Part shown: piece after piece, positions 8,834-18,241 of the stretch | Numbering within the stretch: position 1 is the first letter of the stretch | Layout: each line of letters opens with the position of its first letter | NCBI RefSeq assembly: GCF_000010305.1 | Contig: NC_012489.1 | Location: 2,177,646-2,241,645, forward strand | Origin: Gemmatimonas aurantiaca T-27 | GTDB taxonomy: Bacteria > Gemmatimonadota > Gemmatimonadetes > Gemmatimonadales > Gemmatimonadaceae | Length of the DNA stretch: 64,000 bases | Direction of reading: 5' to 3' | The notes under the pieces: generated by a model | The model's database searches: none | Seen by the model: only the letters and a program-made list of their open reading frames with translations | Told to the model about the DNA's origin: nothing | Made by a program: the position numbers and the translations under genes

Positions 8834-9757
8834 TTACGACCGGCGCTCCACGATGAAACGGGCAAGCTGTTCCAGCGGCGGTGTGAGCAAGCCTTCCGCC
8901 TGAAGCGCGGCACAGCCGTCCTCGACCAACGCCACGGCTCGCTGGATAGCGCCCTCTACCCCAAGAAGCGCCGGATAGGTGCTCTTCTGGAGATCGAGGT
9001 CGCGGCCGGCGGTCTTCCCGAGCTCGTCGGTGGTGGCCGTGACGTCAAGAACGTCATCTGCAATTTGAAACGCGAGCCCGATTGATGCACCATAGCGATC
9101 GAGCGCGTGACGGCGCGCCTCGGGTGCCAGGGCCGCACGGGCCCCCAGGGTGACACTGGCGCGGATCAGCGCACCGGTCTTGAGGCGATGGACCCGCTCC
9201 AGGGACTCCAGGCTGAGCGGGGCACCTTCGGCTTCGAGGTCGAGGAGCTGGCCCCCGATCATCCCGCCACCGCCCGACGCCTCCATGAGCTCCCGCACGA
9301 TGTCACCGGCGACCACGTCCGACAGTCCCAGGGCTTTGGAGGCGTGCCACGCCGACCGGGCCGCCAGCGGGACCATGGCCAGTCCGGCCGCCGTTGCCAC
9401 ACCAACGCCATGCACCTTGTGCACCGTCGGGCGACCGCGCCGCATGTCATCGTCGTCCATGCACGGCAGGTCGTCGTGCACCAGGGAGTAGGCATGCACC
9501 ACTTCGATGGACGCCGCGAGGTCGGCCGCATCGCCCGTGCCACCGCAGGCCCGGTACGCTTCGATGAGCAGGATGGCTCGCAAGCGCTTGCCTTCACCCA
9601 GCAGCGCGTAGCGCACGGCTTCCGCCGTGGCGGGCGCGAGGGCACTCAGCCAGCGACGACACACGCCGTCGAGCGCGTGCTGAATGGCCGCGCGTTCCGC
9701 GCTGAAGGAAACCGTGGAAGCAGGACCTCCGCTGCCCGCAGCAGCGAGTTCATTCAC
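8834..9757 (-). CDS. ispA: Short-chain polyprenyl (farnesyl/geranylgeranyl) diphosphate synthase
   Basis: This 307-residue all-helical trans-prenyltransferase joins isopentenyl diphosphate to allylic diphosphates. Both Asp-rich motifs are intact: DDLPCMDDDD at 95-104, the DDx4D form typical of bacterial FPP synthases, and DDVLDVT near 235. The flanking GKRLR, RGRPTVH and GKTAGRD segments are also conserved. Chain length (C15 versus C20) cannot be fixed by eye. The start overlaps the end of xseB by 8 nt, and dxs follows. The xseAB-ispA-dxs order is common in many bacteria. Confidence 0.94.
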   Translation of the reverse strand: MNELAAAGSGGPASTVSFSAERAAIQHALDGVCRRWLSALAPATAEAVRYALLGEGKRLRAILLIEAYRACGGTGDAADLAASIEVVHAYSLVHDDLPCMDDDDMRRGRPTVHKVHGVGVATAAGLAMVPLAARSAWHASKALGLSDVVAGDIVRELMEASGGGGMIGGQLLDLEAEGAPLSLESLERVHRLKTGALIRASVTLGARAALAPEARRHALDRYGASIGLAFQIADDVLDVTATTDELGKTAGRDLDLQKSTYPALLGVEGAIQRAVALVEDGCAALQAEGLLTPPLEQLARFIVERRS

Positions 9758-9974
9758 CGAAATCTTCTACGGAAAAGGACCCGTCCGCCGCTTCCACGAG
9801 TTGTTGCACTTGAGCGTCCACCGCCTGCAGCGCCGAACCGGCGGAGCGCAGGTGACCGATCCCCTCTTCGAAAAGTCGCAAGGCCTGTTCGAGCGGCATG
9901 TCCTGTCGCTCCAGGTCACGCACGATCTCCTCGAGACGATTCAACGACTGCTCAAAGGTCATCTCCGAGGTCAC
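9750..9974 (-). CDS. xseB: Exodeoxyribonuclease VII small subunit
   Basis: XseB is the small helical partner that coats XseA in the single-strand-specific exonuclease VII. The 74-residue length is typical. The family core MTFEQSLNRLEEIVRDLE and the LEQALRLFEEGI helix are clear. Its ATG overlaps the xseA stop in an ATGA junction, consistent with coupled, high-copy translation of the small subunit. It also overlaps ispA by 8 nt. Confidence 0.96.
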   Translation of the reverse strand: MTSEMTFEQSLNRLEEIVRDLERQDMPLEQALRLFEEGIGHLRSAGSALQAVDAQVQQLVEAADGSFSVEDFGE

Positions 9975-11218
9975 GCCAACTCCCTGTTCGTACGTTCCAT
10001 CCGCTCATCGGGCAGCGCTTTGCTGGCCCCGGCCGTGGCTTCCACGATGCCATCCTGCAGCCACAGCTCGAAACTGGCGCCCGGGGCAAACTGCGCCCGC
10101 CTACTCAAGGTAGCGCCATCGGGCCCACGTGCCACGCCAAAGCCACGGGCCAGGGTGGCCAGGGGAGACAGCGCCTCCAACTGCCCGGCCAGCGTTTCGA
10201 TACGTCCTCGGCGACGATCCACCAGCCGGGTGGCCGTCAGGGCCAGGCGTTTGCGGACCTGTACCAGCGATGCCACGGCGCGGTCCTGACGGCGTACCGC
10301 CGCCGATGCGAGGCGATTGCCCAGCGCATCGACCCGCGCCGCCAACTCGCGCCGCGACGGCACAGCAATTTCGGCGGCGGCAGACGGTGTGGCCGCACGC
10401 ACATCGGCGACCAGATCGCAGAGGGAGATATCGACTTCGTGACCCACCGCTGAGATCGTCGGCACCGGACACGCGGCGAGCGCCCGGGCCAACCGCTCGT
10501 CGTTGAAGGCCCACAGATCTTCGCGTGAGCCACCGCCGCGGCCGATGATCACCAGATCGGCGCCGCCCCACCGGCCCACGCGTTCCAGTGCGTCGATGAG
10601 CGAATCGGCGGCGCCTTCGCCTTGGACCTTGGCCGGCACCACGACCAATTCCACGTCCGCACTGCGGGCACGGCTCACCGTGATGACGTCGCGCAGTGCG
10701 GCGCCATCAGGGCTGGTGATCACGGCAATGCGCCGCGGAAAGGCCGGCAAGCGCCGCTTCCGCTCGGCCGTCAGGAGACCATCGCGCTCGAGTCGCAGAC
10801 GCGACTGCTCCAGCGCCTTGCGCCACAGCCCATCACCTTCCGCTTCCAACTGTCGCACGGAGAACTGCAGATCACCGCGCACGGGCCAGACGGTCATCTG
10901 TCCCAGCGCCAGCACCTGCATGCCCTCATCCGGCTGCGCGGGAATGCGACGGGTAGCCGAACTCCAGATGACACAATTCACCTGAGCGTTCGCATCACGC
11001 AGCGAGAAGTACCAATGCCCGTTCCGATGCGCCTTGAAGTTCGTGACTTCACCACGCACCCACAGCGGCGGGAAGGCACCCTCGATGAGATCCTTGGCCG
11101 CACTCGTCAGGTCGTGCACACTGATCGCGGCATCCGGCTCACTCCCCGGCGCGGCGGCCACGCGGCCACCATCGCCAAAGGACTCCGAGCCGGCGCCGCT
11201 GGTGCGACGGGAGGCCAT
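9971..11218 (-). CDS. xseA: Exodeoxyribonuclease VII large subunit
   Basis: XseA is the catalytic subunit of exonuclease VII, degrading single-stranded DNA from both ends. The 415-residue protein has an N-terminal OB-fold (WVRGEVTNFKAHRNGHWYF) and the central nuclease domain with ITSPDGAALRDV, IGRGGGSREDLWAFN and ISAVGHEVDISLCD. A helical stretch and a short C-terminal fold follow (about 370-415). An extra ~20-residue Ser/Gly-rich N-terminus precedes the OB-fold. It follows folD by 3 nt and overlaps xseB by ATGA. Confidence 0.97.
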   Translation of the reverse strand: MASRRTSGAGSESFGDGGRVAAAPGSEPDAAISVHDLTSAAKDLIEGAFPPLWVRGEVTNFKAHRNGHWYFSLRDANAQVNCVIWSSATRRIPAQPDEGMQVLALGQMTVWPVRGDLQFSVRQLEAEGDGLWRKALEQSRLRLERDGLLTAERKRRLPAFPRRIAVITSPDGAALRDVITVSRARSADVELVVVPAKVQGEGAADSLIDALERVGRWGGADLVIIGRGGGSREDLWAFNDERLARALAACPVPTISAVGHEVDISLCDLVADVRAATPSAAAEIAVPSRRELAARVDALGNRLASAAVRRQDRAVASLVQVRKRLALTATRLVDRRRGRIETLAGQLEALSPLATLARGFGVARGPDGATLSRRAQFAPGASFELWLQDGIVEATAGASKALPDERMERTNRELA

Positions 11219-11221
11219 GCG

Positions 11222-12106
11222 TCAGCCCAGCGTACGTTCGGCAGCGCGAACCGTATTGCGCAGCAGCATCGCAATGGTCATCGGACCCACACCACCCGGT
11301 ACCGGCGTGATCTTGGACGCCACCTCGACCGCGCTCGCGAAGTGCACATCGCCACACAACCGACTGCCCTTGGCCTTCGTGGCATCGGGCACGCTGTTCA
11401 TGCCCACATCGATGACCACGGCGCCAGGCTTGATCATGTCACCGGTGATCATTTCGGCGCGACCGATTGCGGCAATGAGGATGTCGGCGCGACGGGTATG
11501 CGCCGCGAGGTCTTTCGTGCGGCTATGGCACACGGTCACGGTGGCATCACCACCGGCGCGCCCCTGCACGAGCAGCGCGGCCATCGGTTTGCCGACGATG
11601 TTGCTGCGACCGATGATCACCGCTTCCGCGCCACGGGTATCGACACCGCTGCGCACCAGCAACTCGATCACACCCGCGGGTGTGCACGATACGAAGCCAT
11701 CGGTATGACCAATCAGCAGCTTCCCGACGTTCTCCGGGTGAAAGCCGTCGACATCCTTGTCGGGACGGATATGCCGGATGACCGTATCGGGGTCGATGTG
11801 CTTGGGCAGCGGCATCTGCACCAGGATGCCATGCACGGCCGGATCGCCATTGAGGCGCTCCACCAACGCCAGCAACTCCTGCTGTGACGTGCTGGCCGGC
11901 AGGCGGATGGTGCCACCCTTCATGCCGGCTTCCACCGACGCTTTTTCCTTGGCGCCGACATACGTGGCGCTGGCCGCGTCGTCGCCCACCAGCACCACGG
12001 CGAGTCCGGGTACCACACCGCGCGCGGTCAGTGCAGCCACATCGCGGGCGATCTCGCCACGAATCGTCGCGGCGATGGCCTTTCCATCGATCAGTTCAGC
12101 GCGCAA
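11222..12106 (-). CDS. folD: Bifunctional methylene-THF dehydrogenase / cyclohydrolase FolD
   Basis: FolD interconverts 5,10-methylene-, methenyl- and 10-formyl-tetrahydrofolate, making NADPH and one-carbon units for purines and formyl-Met. The open frame extends upstream, but homology begins at [17 protein letters not shown], so I place the start at the TTG at 12106-12104, preceded by GGTGGA. This gives 294 residues, close to the usual ~290. Signatures seen are DVDGFHP with [28 protein letters not shown], and [15 protein letters not shown] at the C-terminus. With this start it overlaps the rny stop by 11 nt. An unusual start codon plus overlap suggests translational coupling. Confidence 0.95.
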   Translation of the reverse strand: MRAELIDGKAIAATIRGEIARDVAALTARGVVPGLAVVLVGDDAASATYVGAKEKASVEAGMKGGTIRLPASTSQQELLALVERLNGDPAVHGILVQMPLPKHIDPDTVIRHIRPDKDVDGFHPENVGKLLIGHTDGFVSCTPAGVIELLVRSGVDTRGAEAVIIGRSNIVGKPMAALLVQGRAGGDATVTVCHSRTKDLAAHTRRADILIAAIGRAEMITGDMIKPGAVVIDVGMNSVPDATKAKGSRLCGDVHFASAVEVASKITPVPGGVGPMTIAMLLRNTVRAAERTLG

Positions 12107-13682
12107 AGTCCACCGCTCGGCTTTCTCGGATGACCACGACCTTGATCTGGCCGGGATACTGCAACTCGGATTCGATACGGCGCGCAATCTCTTCCGAGAG
12201 CGCCGCCATGCGCAGGTCGTCGACCTGCTCGGGGGTGACCACAACGCGCACTTCGCGGCCCGCCTGAATGGCAAACACGCGTTCCACGCCGCGATAGCTC
12301 GACGCAATGCGTTCGAGGCCTTCGAGACGCTTCACGTAGGTTTCGAATGCTTCGCGGCGCGCACCGGGACGTGAACCCGAAATGCCGTCGGCGGCCTGTA
12401 CGAGCACCGAGACTTCGCTCTCGTGTGGTACATCGTCATGATGGGCGGCGATGCAGTTCACCACCAGCGGGTTTTCGCCGTACTTGGTGGCCATCTCCAC
12501 GCCAAGCTGCACGTGGGTGCCCTCGTGTTCGTGCGTGAGCACCTTGCCGATGTCGTGCAACAGCGCACCACGCTTGGCGAGCGCCACGTCGAGCCCCAGC
12601 TCGGCGGCCATCATGCCGGCCAGCCAGGCCACTTCCTTGCTGTGCGCGAGGATATTCTGCCCGTAGCTGGTGCGCCACTTCATGCGGCCGATGAGCTTGA
12701 TCAGCTCGGGATGCAGACCGGTGATGCCGACTTCGTACGCGGCCTGTTCACCGGTCTCCACGATGGCCACCTCCACCTCACGGCGGGCCTTGGCCACCAC
12801 TTCTTCGATGCGTCCCGGATGGATGCGACCATCGCTCACCAGCTTTTCGAGTGCCAGGCGCGCCGTCTCACGACGCACCGGATCGAAGCAGGACACCACC
12901 ACCGTATCCGGCGTATCGTCGATGATGACATCGACACCGGTGGCCAGTTCGAAGGCGCGAATGTTGCGCCCCTCTCGGCCGATGATACGGCCCTTCATCT
13001 CATCGTTCGGCAGCGCCACGGCCGACACTGTCGTTTCGGCGGTGGTTTCGGCGGCGACACGCTGCACGGCGAGCGCCACGATTTTCCGGGCTTCACGGTC
13101 TGCATTGCGCTTGGCCGATTCCCGAATCTCTCGCAACCGGCTGGCGGCATCGGCCAGCGCTTCGTCTTCGAGGCGCCGAACCAGTTCGGCCTTGGCCTGA
13201 TCGGCACTCAGCCCGGCGATCTGTTCGAGACGGCGACGTTCGTCGGCAAAGAGGGTGTCGAGTTCCAGTGAACGCGCCGTGGCGGCGTCCTCCCGCTGGG
13301 TCAGCTCCTTGCCGCGCCGCTGCACCTCGAGCTCCCGTCCCTCGAGGCCTTCACGCACCCGATCCACCTGCGATTCGCGCTCCAGAATGCGCTTTTCTTC
13401 GCGCTCCACGTCGACCCGACGCTGACGGAACTCCTGCTCGTGCGTCTCCCGGAGCTGCAGCACCTCTTCCTTGCCGGAGACGATGGCACCCTTGCGAAGG
13501 GTGTCGGCTTCACGACGCGCCTCGTCGAGGATGCGTCCGGCCGTGTCTTCAGCGGTCGCCTTGGCACGCTGCTGTTCGCCGATCTCGGCCTGGCGGCCCG
13601 AGCGACGCCCAAACACAAAGGCGATCACGGCCGCGACCATACCCAGCGCGCCAGTCAGCGCGGCCAGGGAAAGTTCTCCCAT
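12096..13682 (-). CDS. rny: Ribonuclease Y
   Basis: Rny is a membrane-anchored endoribonuclease that initiates mRNA decay. The 528-residue protein shows all four parts. There is an N-terminal membrane segment ([20 protein letters not shown]), a long charged coiled coil (about 35-200) and a KH domain ([15 protein letters not shown] near 230). The HD hydrolase domain carries LLHDIGK and [10 protein letters not shown], followed by the conserved C-terminus ending near [12 protein letters not shown]. It lies downstream of a candidate structured RNA and zapA, and upstream of folD. Confidence 0.98.
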   Translation of the reverse strand: MGELSLAALTGALGMVAAVIAFVFGRRSGRQAEIGEQQRAKATAEDTAGRILDEARREADTLRKGAIVSGKEEVLQLRETHEQEFRQRRVDVEREEKRILERESQVDRVREGLEGRELEVQRRGKELTQREDAATARSLELDTLFADERRRLEQIAGLSADQAKAELVRRLEDEALADAASRLREIRESAKRNADREARKIVALAVQRVAAETTAETTVSAVALPNDEMKGRIIGREGRNIRAFELATGVDVIIDDTPDTVVVSCFDPVRRETARLALEKLVSDGRIHPGRIEEVVAKARREVEVAIVETGEQAAYEVGITGLHPELIKLIGRMKWRTSYGQNILAHSKEVAWLAGMMAAELGLDVALAKRGALLHDIGKVLTHEHEGTHVQLGVEMATKYGENPLVVNCIAAHHDDVPHESEVSVLVQAADGISGSRPGARREAFETYVKRLEGLERIASSYRGVERVFAIQAGREVRVVVTPEQVDDLRMAALSEEIARRIESELQYPGQIKVVVIRESRAVDFAR

Positions 13683-13763
13683 GGGGATCTATGCTCCAAC
13701 CACGCACGGGGCGCGGATCCAAAATCGTGGACAGACAGATCTATCGAAACGCCAGGAGACCAG

Positions 13764-13907
13764 CGGGACACGACAATGAGCCCCGACGGCACTTGGGCTG
13801 TGCTTGGGGGCTGCTGGCGCGTCCGCGGTCATCAACGGCTGATTTCAGAACGTACGAATCCACGGGGTGCACCGCAACGGTTCCCCGATGGGATTCGTCA
13901 TGTCCCG
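13764..13907 (-). ncRNA. Candidate structured RNA between zapA and rny (possible 6S RNA)
   Basis: On the minus strand, CGGGACATGAC (13907-13897) pairs with GTCGTGTCCCG (13774-13764), including one G-U, closing a ~144-nt region. Inside are two strong hairpins. The first is ACGAATCC/GGATTCGT (13891-13898 with 13854-13861) with nested CGGGG/CCCCG and ACCG/CGGT stems. The second is AGCCCC/GGGGCT (13807-13812 with 13779-13784) with a nested GCAC/GTGC stem. A competing UCCCG-AACA-CGGGA hairpin overlaps the 5' edge. Many bacteria keep 6S RNA beside zapA, which makes 6S the first guess. However, the multi-branch shape is not the classic rod with a central bubble, so identity is open. No good frame spans it. 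Confidence 0.45.
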
Positions 13908-13920
13908 TGTTCGGGAATCC

Positions 13921-14232
13921 CTACGCGGCGCCGACCTCATCGCCGCGCTTGGCGGGCGGCAGGAGCGGCCGAATGTCGGCAGCCAGTTGGCGGAGATCAC
14001 CGGTGAGGGATTCGCAGGCGTTCCGCTCCTTGAACAGCTCGTCCGTGATCTGGAGTGCCGCCAAAATGGCGGCCTTCTGGGTCTCCATCGTGGAAGACCC
14101 AGAGAGAATCGCCCGGATCGTGCGATCGACGTGTTCGGCCACGGCCTTGGTGTGTTCGGCCGAGGCTTCGGTCCGGAGCGAATAGTCATCACCCAGGATG
14201 CGCACCTTCACCAGCGCACGTTGGTCCATCAT
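13921..14232 (-). CDS. zapA: Cell division protein ZapA
   Basis: ZapA is a small cytoplasmic protein that bundles FtsZ filaments at mid-cell. The 103-residue product has the family pattern: an N-terminal strand VKVRILGDDYSLRTEAS, the helix AEHTKAVAEHVDRTIRAIL and a long C-terminal coiled coil from about 50 onward (TQKAAILAALQITDELF). It overlaps the coiled-coil gene upstream by 4 nt. A possible 6S-like RNA lies immediately downstream. Confidence 0.93.
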   Translation of the reverse strand: MMDQRALVKVRILGDDYSLRTEASAEHTKAVAEHVDRTIRAILSGSSTMETQKAAILAALQITDELFKERNACESLTGDLRQLAADIRPLLPPAKRGDEVGAA

Positions 14233-14669
14233 CGCTCAACCCCCTGCCCGATCTGCTGCCGAAGAAACCGGACCCGTTCACCAAGTTGGGTCGTGCGGTC
14301 CCGGGCATCGGTAAGCCGAGAGCGCAGTTGTTCGTTTTCACGCGCCAGCTCCTGATCGAAACCCTCGGGTGTGGACCGGGCGGCGATCTCCTCGTACGCC
14401 AGCTTGACCCGGCCCAGCTCGCCACGGGCCGTCATGAGCTCGCGACCCAGCCGATCGGATTCCGCACGGGCTTCATCACGAGCCGTGCGCAGGCTTTCCG
14501 ACTGCCCGCGCAACTCCTGTAGTGCACCGGCGCCCGCTGCCAGTTGCTGCTCGAGCTCCCGCATGCGCTGTTCGGACGACAGCGCACGACGGCGATACGA
14601 GGCCAGTTGTTCACTGAGATTGCGGACGAGCGTATCGAGCTCGCGAAAGGCGGCGACGTCAGGACGCAC
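14229..14669 (-). CDS. Coiled-coil protein of unknown function between pheT and zapA
   Basis: I place the start at GTG 14669, overlapping the pheT stop by 11 nt; the open frame runs further upstream only as a shadow inside pheT. The 146-residue product (MRPDVAAFRELDTLVRNL...) is almost entirely heptad-like, rich in Glu, Arg, Leu and Ala, with no membrane or signal segment. Its position directly before zapA, with a 4-nt overlap, suggests a structural partner in division, comparable in style to ZapB. That is inference from context; there is no recognised family motif. Confidence 0.8.
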   Translation of the reverse strand: MRPDVAAFRELDTLVRNLSEQLASYRRRALSSEQRMRELEQQLAAGAGALQELRGQSESLRTARDEARAESDRLGRELMTARGELGRVKLAYEEIAARSTPEGFDQELARENEQLRSRLTDARDRTTQLGERVRFLRQQIGQGVER

Positions 14670-17097
14670 GTGGACGGATACCGAGTTCCTTGTCGAGGAC
14701 TTCCAGCAGGCGGGCCCGGCGGCCCTCCAGTTCCTTGTCACGGAGCGTGCGTTCGGGATGACGCCACGTCAACCGCCACCCGAGGCTGCGTGTGCCGTCG
14801 GGCACACCCGGCCCGCGGAACTCGTCGAACAACGTCACCTGCTCGAGCAGTTCGCCTGCCGTCCGACGCAACACCTCTTGCACCGTGGCCGCTGTCACGG
14901 CATCGGGCACCAACAACGCCATATCAAACTCGGCCGCCGGTGTCGTGGGCAGCGGGGCGAAGCGCACGGCACGCGTGGCGCCGGACTCCCGTTCTGCCGG
15001 CGTATGGGCGTGCTGGTTGGCGCCGGCGACGTCGTCGGAGGAGACCACACCGAGTGTCACCTCCACGCCCCACGCCTCCGTGGCCCATAGCGGCCGGTCG
15101 AGCGGTACAGCGCTCACCTGCCCCACGGTGCCCACGTCGTCCACCACGATCGCCCACTCCAGTGCACCATCGGCCGGCTGCAGCGAGACCGCGCGCCCCG
15201 GAAAGGCTGCAGTCGCCACCCGTGCGCCCAGCTCCTTGGCATCCCAGGCATCGAACGCCGGCGGCTCGGGTTCACTGAAATGCGCCGGGCGACGTGCGCC
15301 CATCAACAACGCGCCGACGCGCGTTTCTTCGATCGGCAGTCGTCCATCACGTGGCGTGAAGACATTGCCGATCTCGAACAGCCGCAGATTGCCCTGCATG
15401 CGCGAGAGGTTGTATTCCGCGCGGCGGGCCAACGTGTCCAGCACCGAAGCACGCAGGAACGGCTCATCGTCGGCCAACGGATTGCGCACCCGTGGCGTGT
15501 GCTCGTCACCAGTGGACGTGAAGGGCATCGGGCGGGCCTCGGCCATGCCAATTCCCACCAACACATCACGCACACGTCGCGAGGCCAGATGCAACGGATG
15601 ATCCGGTGCATTGCCCGGACGGAACGGGCGCAATTCATCGGGCAGTGCGTCAAAGCCCACCAGACGCGCCACCTCTTCGATGAGGTCCACTTCCAGCCCG
15701 AGGTCATGACGCCATCCCGGTGCCTGCACCAGCAGCGCGTCGCCCAAGGGCTGCACTACACACCCCAGCGACTCGAGACGACGCACGATCTCGGCGGTGG
15801 ACACGTCAACACCCAACAGGCGCGCCAGGCGTGACGGACGCAGCGTCACCGCGCCACGCGCCGCAGGTGCCTCACCCACCACCAGCACTTCCGCGACCGT
15901 GCCACCAGCCACCTGCGTGATCAATGCGGCGGCACGGCGCGCCACGATTTCCGCGTCCTGCGCATCGACACCACGTTCGAAGCGATAGCTCGCATCGGTG
16001 GACAGGGCCACTGCACGACGCACCCGACGCACGAAGCGGGCATCGAACACAGCAAGCTCCAGCAGCACATCGGTCGTGCGCTCGGTGACTTCGGTGTCGA
16101 GACCACCCATCACACCGGCAAAACCGATCGGCCGTTCGCCGTCGCAGATCACCGTGGTACCGGCCGCCACGACGCGACTCACCCCATCGAGGGTGGTGAG
16201 CGACGTTTCATCGGCCCGCGTGGGACGCACGGTGATGGTGCGATCCTTGAGTGTGCCCAGATCGTAGGCATGCACCGGATGCCCAAGGCCATGCAGCACA
16301 TAGTTGGTGGCATCCACGACATTGCTGATGCTGCGCAGCCCGATGCTCTCGAGTCGCTGCCGCAGCCATGCCGGGCTGGCCCCCACCTGCACGCCCTGAA
16401 TCACCACGCCCACAAAACGCGGGCAGCTTTCGGCATCATCCACGATCACGCTGGCGAGCTGGCCACGCGCCGCGGTCTTGCCTTCCACCGCCGCGAGAGT
16501 GCTGACGGCCGTCGTGAGCTCCGCCGGAACAGTCGATAGCGGCGTGCCACTGATGGCCGACACTTCGCGCGCCACACCCACGTGCGACAGCAGGTCGGGG
16601 CGATTCGGCAACACATCGAGATCGAGGCGCGCATCACCGAGCTTGATGATCTCGAGCAGCGCGGTGCCAGGGGCGGCGTCGGTGTCGAGGGTCAGGATGC
16701 CATCGTGTTCCTCACCCAGCCCGAGTTCGCGCGCCGAGCACAACATGCCGTTGGAGGTCTCTCCACGAATCTTGCGCTTCTCGATCTTGAGACCACCGGG
16801 CATCACCGTGCCGGTGCGGGCAAACGGATACTTGTGTCCCGCCACGACGTTGGGCGCTCCGCAGACGACTTCCAGCAGTTCACCACTGCCGTCGTCCACC
16901 TTGGTGACCCACAGGCGCTCGGAGTTGGGATGACGTCCTGCTTCCACGACCTGCGCCACCACGAAGGCCGACAATTCCGCGCCGAGCGTGGTGATGCCAT
17001 CGAGCGTGACGCAGTGCCGACTCAACGCTTCGCCAACCTGCTCTGCGCTCAGCGTGTGCGGAACGAACTGCTTGATCCACTCATGCGAAACAATCAT
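14659..17097 (-). CDS. pheT: Phenylalanyl-tRNA synthetase beta subunit
   Basis: PheT pairs with PheS in the alpha2-beta2 enzyme that charges tRNA-Phe and edits mis-activated Tyr. Starting at MIVSHEWIKQF (ATG 17097, overlapping the pheS stop by ATGA), it is 812 residues, the normal size. Domains in order are the tRNA-binding EMAP-like fold with VVCGAPNV and GMLCSARELGL, the B3/B4 editing domain (about 210-400), B5 near 400-470, the catalytic-like core, and a C-terminal FDX-ACB anticodon-binding fold from about 715 (LTWRHPERTLRDKE). The longer frame upstream is an artefact inside pheS. Confidence 0.97.
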   Translation of the reverse strand: MIVSHEWIKQFVPHTLSAEQVGEALSRHCVTLDGITTLGAELSAFVVAQVVEAGRHPNSERLWVTKVDDGSGELLEVVCGAPNVVAGHKYPFARTGTVMPGGLKIEKRKIRGETSNGMLCSARELGLGEEHDGILTLDTDAAPGTALLEIIKLGDARLDLDVLPNRPDLLSHVGVAREVSAISGTPLSTVPAELTTAVSTLAAVEGKTAARGQLASVIVDDAESCPRFVGVVIQGVQVGASPAWLRQRLESIGLRSISNVVDATNYVLHGLGHPVHAYDLGTLKDRTITVRPTRADETSLTTLDGVSRVVAAGTTVICDGERPIGFAGVMGGLDTEVTERTTDVLLELAVFDARFVRRVRRAVALSTDASYRFERGVDAQDAEIVARRAAALITQVAGGTVAEVLVVGEAPAARGAVTLRPSRLARLLGVDVSTAEIVRRLESLGCVVQPLGDALLVQAPGWRHDLGLEVDLIEEVARLVGFDALPDELRPFRPGNAPDHPLHLASRRVRDVLVGIGMAEARPMPFTSTGDEHTPRVRNPLADDEPFLRASVLDTLARRAEYNLSRMQGNLRLFEIGNVFTPRDGRLPIEETRVGALLMGARRPAHFSEPEPPAFDAWDAKELGARVATAAFPGRAVSLQPADGALEWAIVVDDVGTVGQVSAVPLDRPLWATEAWGVEVTLGVVSSDDVAGANQHAHTPAERESGATRAVRFAPLPTTPAAEFDMALLVPDAVTAATVQEVLRRTAGELLEQVTLFDEFRGPGVPDGTRSLGWRLTWRHPERTLRDKELEGRRARLLEVLDKELGIRPRAS

Positions 17098-18140
17098 CGC
17101 GCGAACTGCTCCAGGAAGCGGACGTCGGAATCGTAGAGAACACGAATGTCGTTGATACCGTAGCGCGACATGGCGATGCGCGCCGGGCCCATGCCGAAGG
17201 CCCACCCGGTGTACTTCTCGCTATCGAGTCCGGCGGCTTCGATCACGTTGGGATGCACCATGCCGCAGCCGAGGATCTCGACCCAGCGGAGGCCCTTGCC
17301 GTCGCCCAGGTCCACCTCGACATCCATCTGCGCGCCGGGTTCAACGAAGGGAAAGTACGATGGCCCGAAGCGCACGCGGCGTGTGGCGCCGTAGAAGCGA
17401 CGCGCAAATTCGGCGAGCGTTGCCTTGAGGTCGACAAAGCTCACGCCTTCATCCACCGCCAAACCTTCGAGCTGCATGAAGGCTGGTGCGTGCGTCGCAT
17501 CGAAAAAGTCGCGGCGATACACCTGTCCGGGTGCCAGCACACGGACGGGCGGCGCATAGCGCTGCAGGGTGCGCACCTGCACCGGGGAGGTGTGTGTGCG
17601 CAGCAAAGTGTCTTCGCCCAGGTAGAGCGTGTCGTGCAGCTCCATCGCCGGATGATCGGGCGGGAAGTTCAGTGCGCCGAAGTTGTACCACTCCGTTTCG
17701 GCTTCCGGTCCGAGCGCGATCGTGAAACCGAGCTCGCGGAAGATCTCGCTGATCTCGTCGATGACCAGCGTGACCGGGTGCAGCGAGCCGCGCCAAATGC
17801 CACGTGCGGGCATGGTGGCATCCACCTGCACCACACCGGACGCGGCGGACTGGCGCTGCCCGAACGCGTCGAGCGCAGCCTGGATGGATTGCTTCAGGGT
17901 GTTGAAGGCCCCACCCGCTGCGCGACGATCTTCGGCCGGCAGCATGCGCAGGGCGCTCTGCAGCGCGTTCAGGCGATCGTCCTTGAGCGCGTTGAGCTGT
18001 CCCTTGGCTACGTCGAGACGGGTAGCCACGTCGAGCCCGGCGAGGAGCGCATGGCATTCCGCTGCCAGTGCGTCAGCCTGTGCGAGATACTCGGAGAGGT
18101 TCACAGGAAATTCGGAGACGGGAGCACGAAGGGTCGGCAT
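17094..18140 (-). CDS. pheS: Phenylalanyl-tRNA synthetase alpha subunit
   Basis: PheS carries the class II active site. Seen are the N-terminal coiled-coil arm, HPAMELHDTLYL, the HTSPVQVRT loop (motif 2 region), VYRRDFFDATHAPAFMQLEG and the motif 3 segment GWAFGMGPARIAMSRYGI. The start is uncertain. ATG 18140 (348 residues) lies inside a strong hairpin at 18131-18156, while homology to other PheS arms begins only around NLSEYLAQADALA, which favours GTG 18104 (336 residues). Neither has a strong ribosome binding site. It follows rplT and overlaps pheT by 4 nt. Confidence 0.95.
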   Translation of the reverse strand: MPTLRAPVSEFPVNLSEYLAQADALAAECHALLAGLDVATRLDVAKGQLNALKDDRLNALQSALRMLPAEDRRAAGGAFNTLKQSIQAALDAFGQRQSAASGVVQVDATMPARGIWRGSLHPVTLVIDEISEIFRELGFTIALGPEAETEWYNFGALNFPPDHPAMELHDTLYLGEDTLLRTHTSPVQVRTLQRYAPPVRVLAPGQVYRRDFFDATHAPAFMQLEGLAVDEGVSFVDLKATLAEFARRFYGATRRVRFGPSYFPFVEPGAQMDVEVDLGDGKGLRWVEILGCGMVHPNVIEAAGLDSEKYTGWAFGMGPARIAMSRYGINDIRVLYDSDVRFLEQFAR

Positions 18141-18156
18141 CCGCAGACGCCGACCC
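18131..18156 (-). promoter_or_regulatory. Strong hairpin at the rplT-pheS boundary
   Basis: GGGTCGGC (18131-18138) and GCCGACCC (18149-18156) form an 8-bp GC-rich stem with a 10-nt loop, about 85 nt after rplT ends. The ATG at 18140-18138 sits at the edge of the stem. There is no U-tract on the minus strand, so it may be a weak terminator, a processing site or a translational block rather than a classical terminator. Confidence 0.5.
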
Positions 18157-18241
18157 TCGCAACTTAACCACTCACCCACGGCGCCGCGTCTCGCAGCGCG
18201 TTACGCCAACACCGTGGTTATGCGTGTGTGTGACTCGTGAC

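Noticed and set aside
10622-11887. Long plus-strand open frames over xseA and folD
   Set aside because: They lie antisense to clearly conserved genes and have Arg/His/Gln-rich composition typical of GC-rich shadow frames, with no ribosome binding site or family motif.
18104-18241. T-box leader for pheST
   Set aside because: The gap is short, lacks the T-box core (AGGGUGGNACCGCG) and has only one hairpin.
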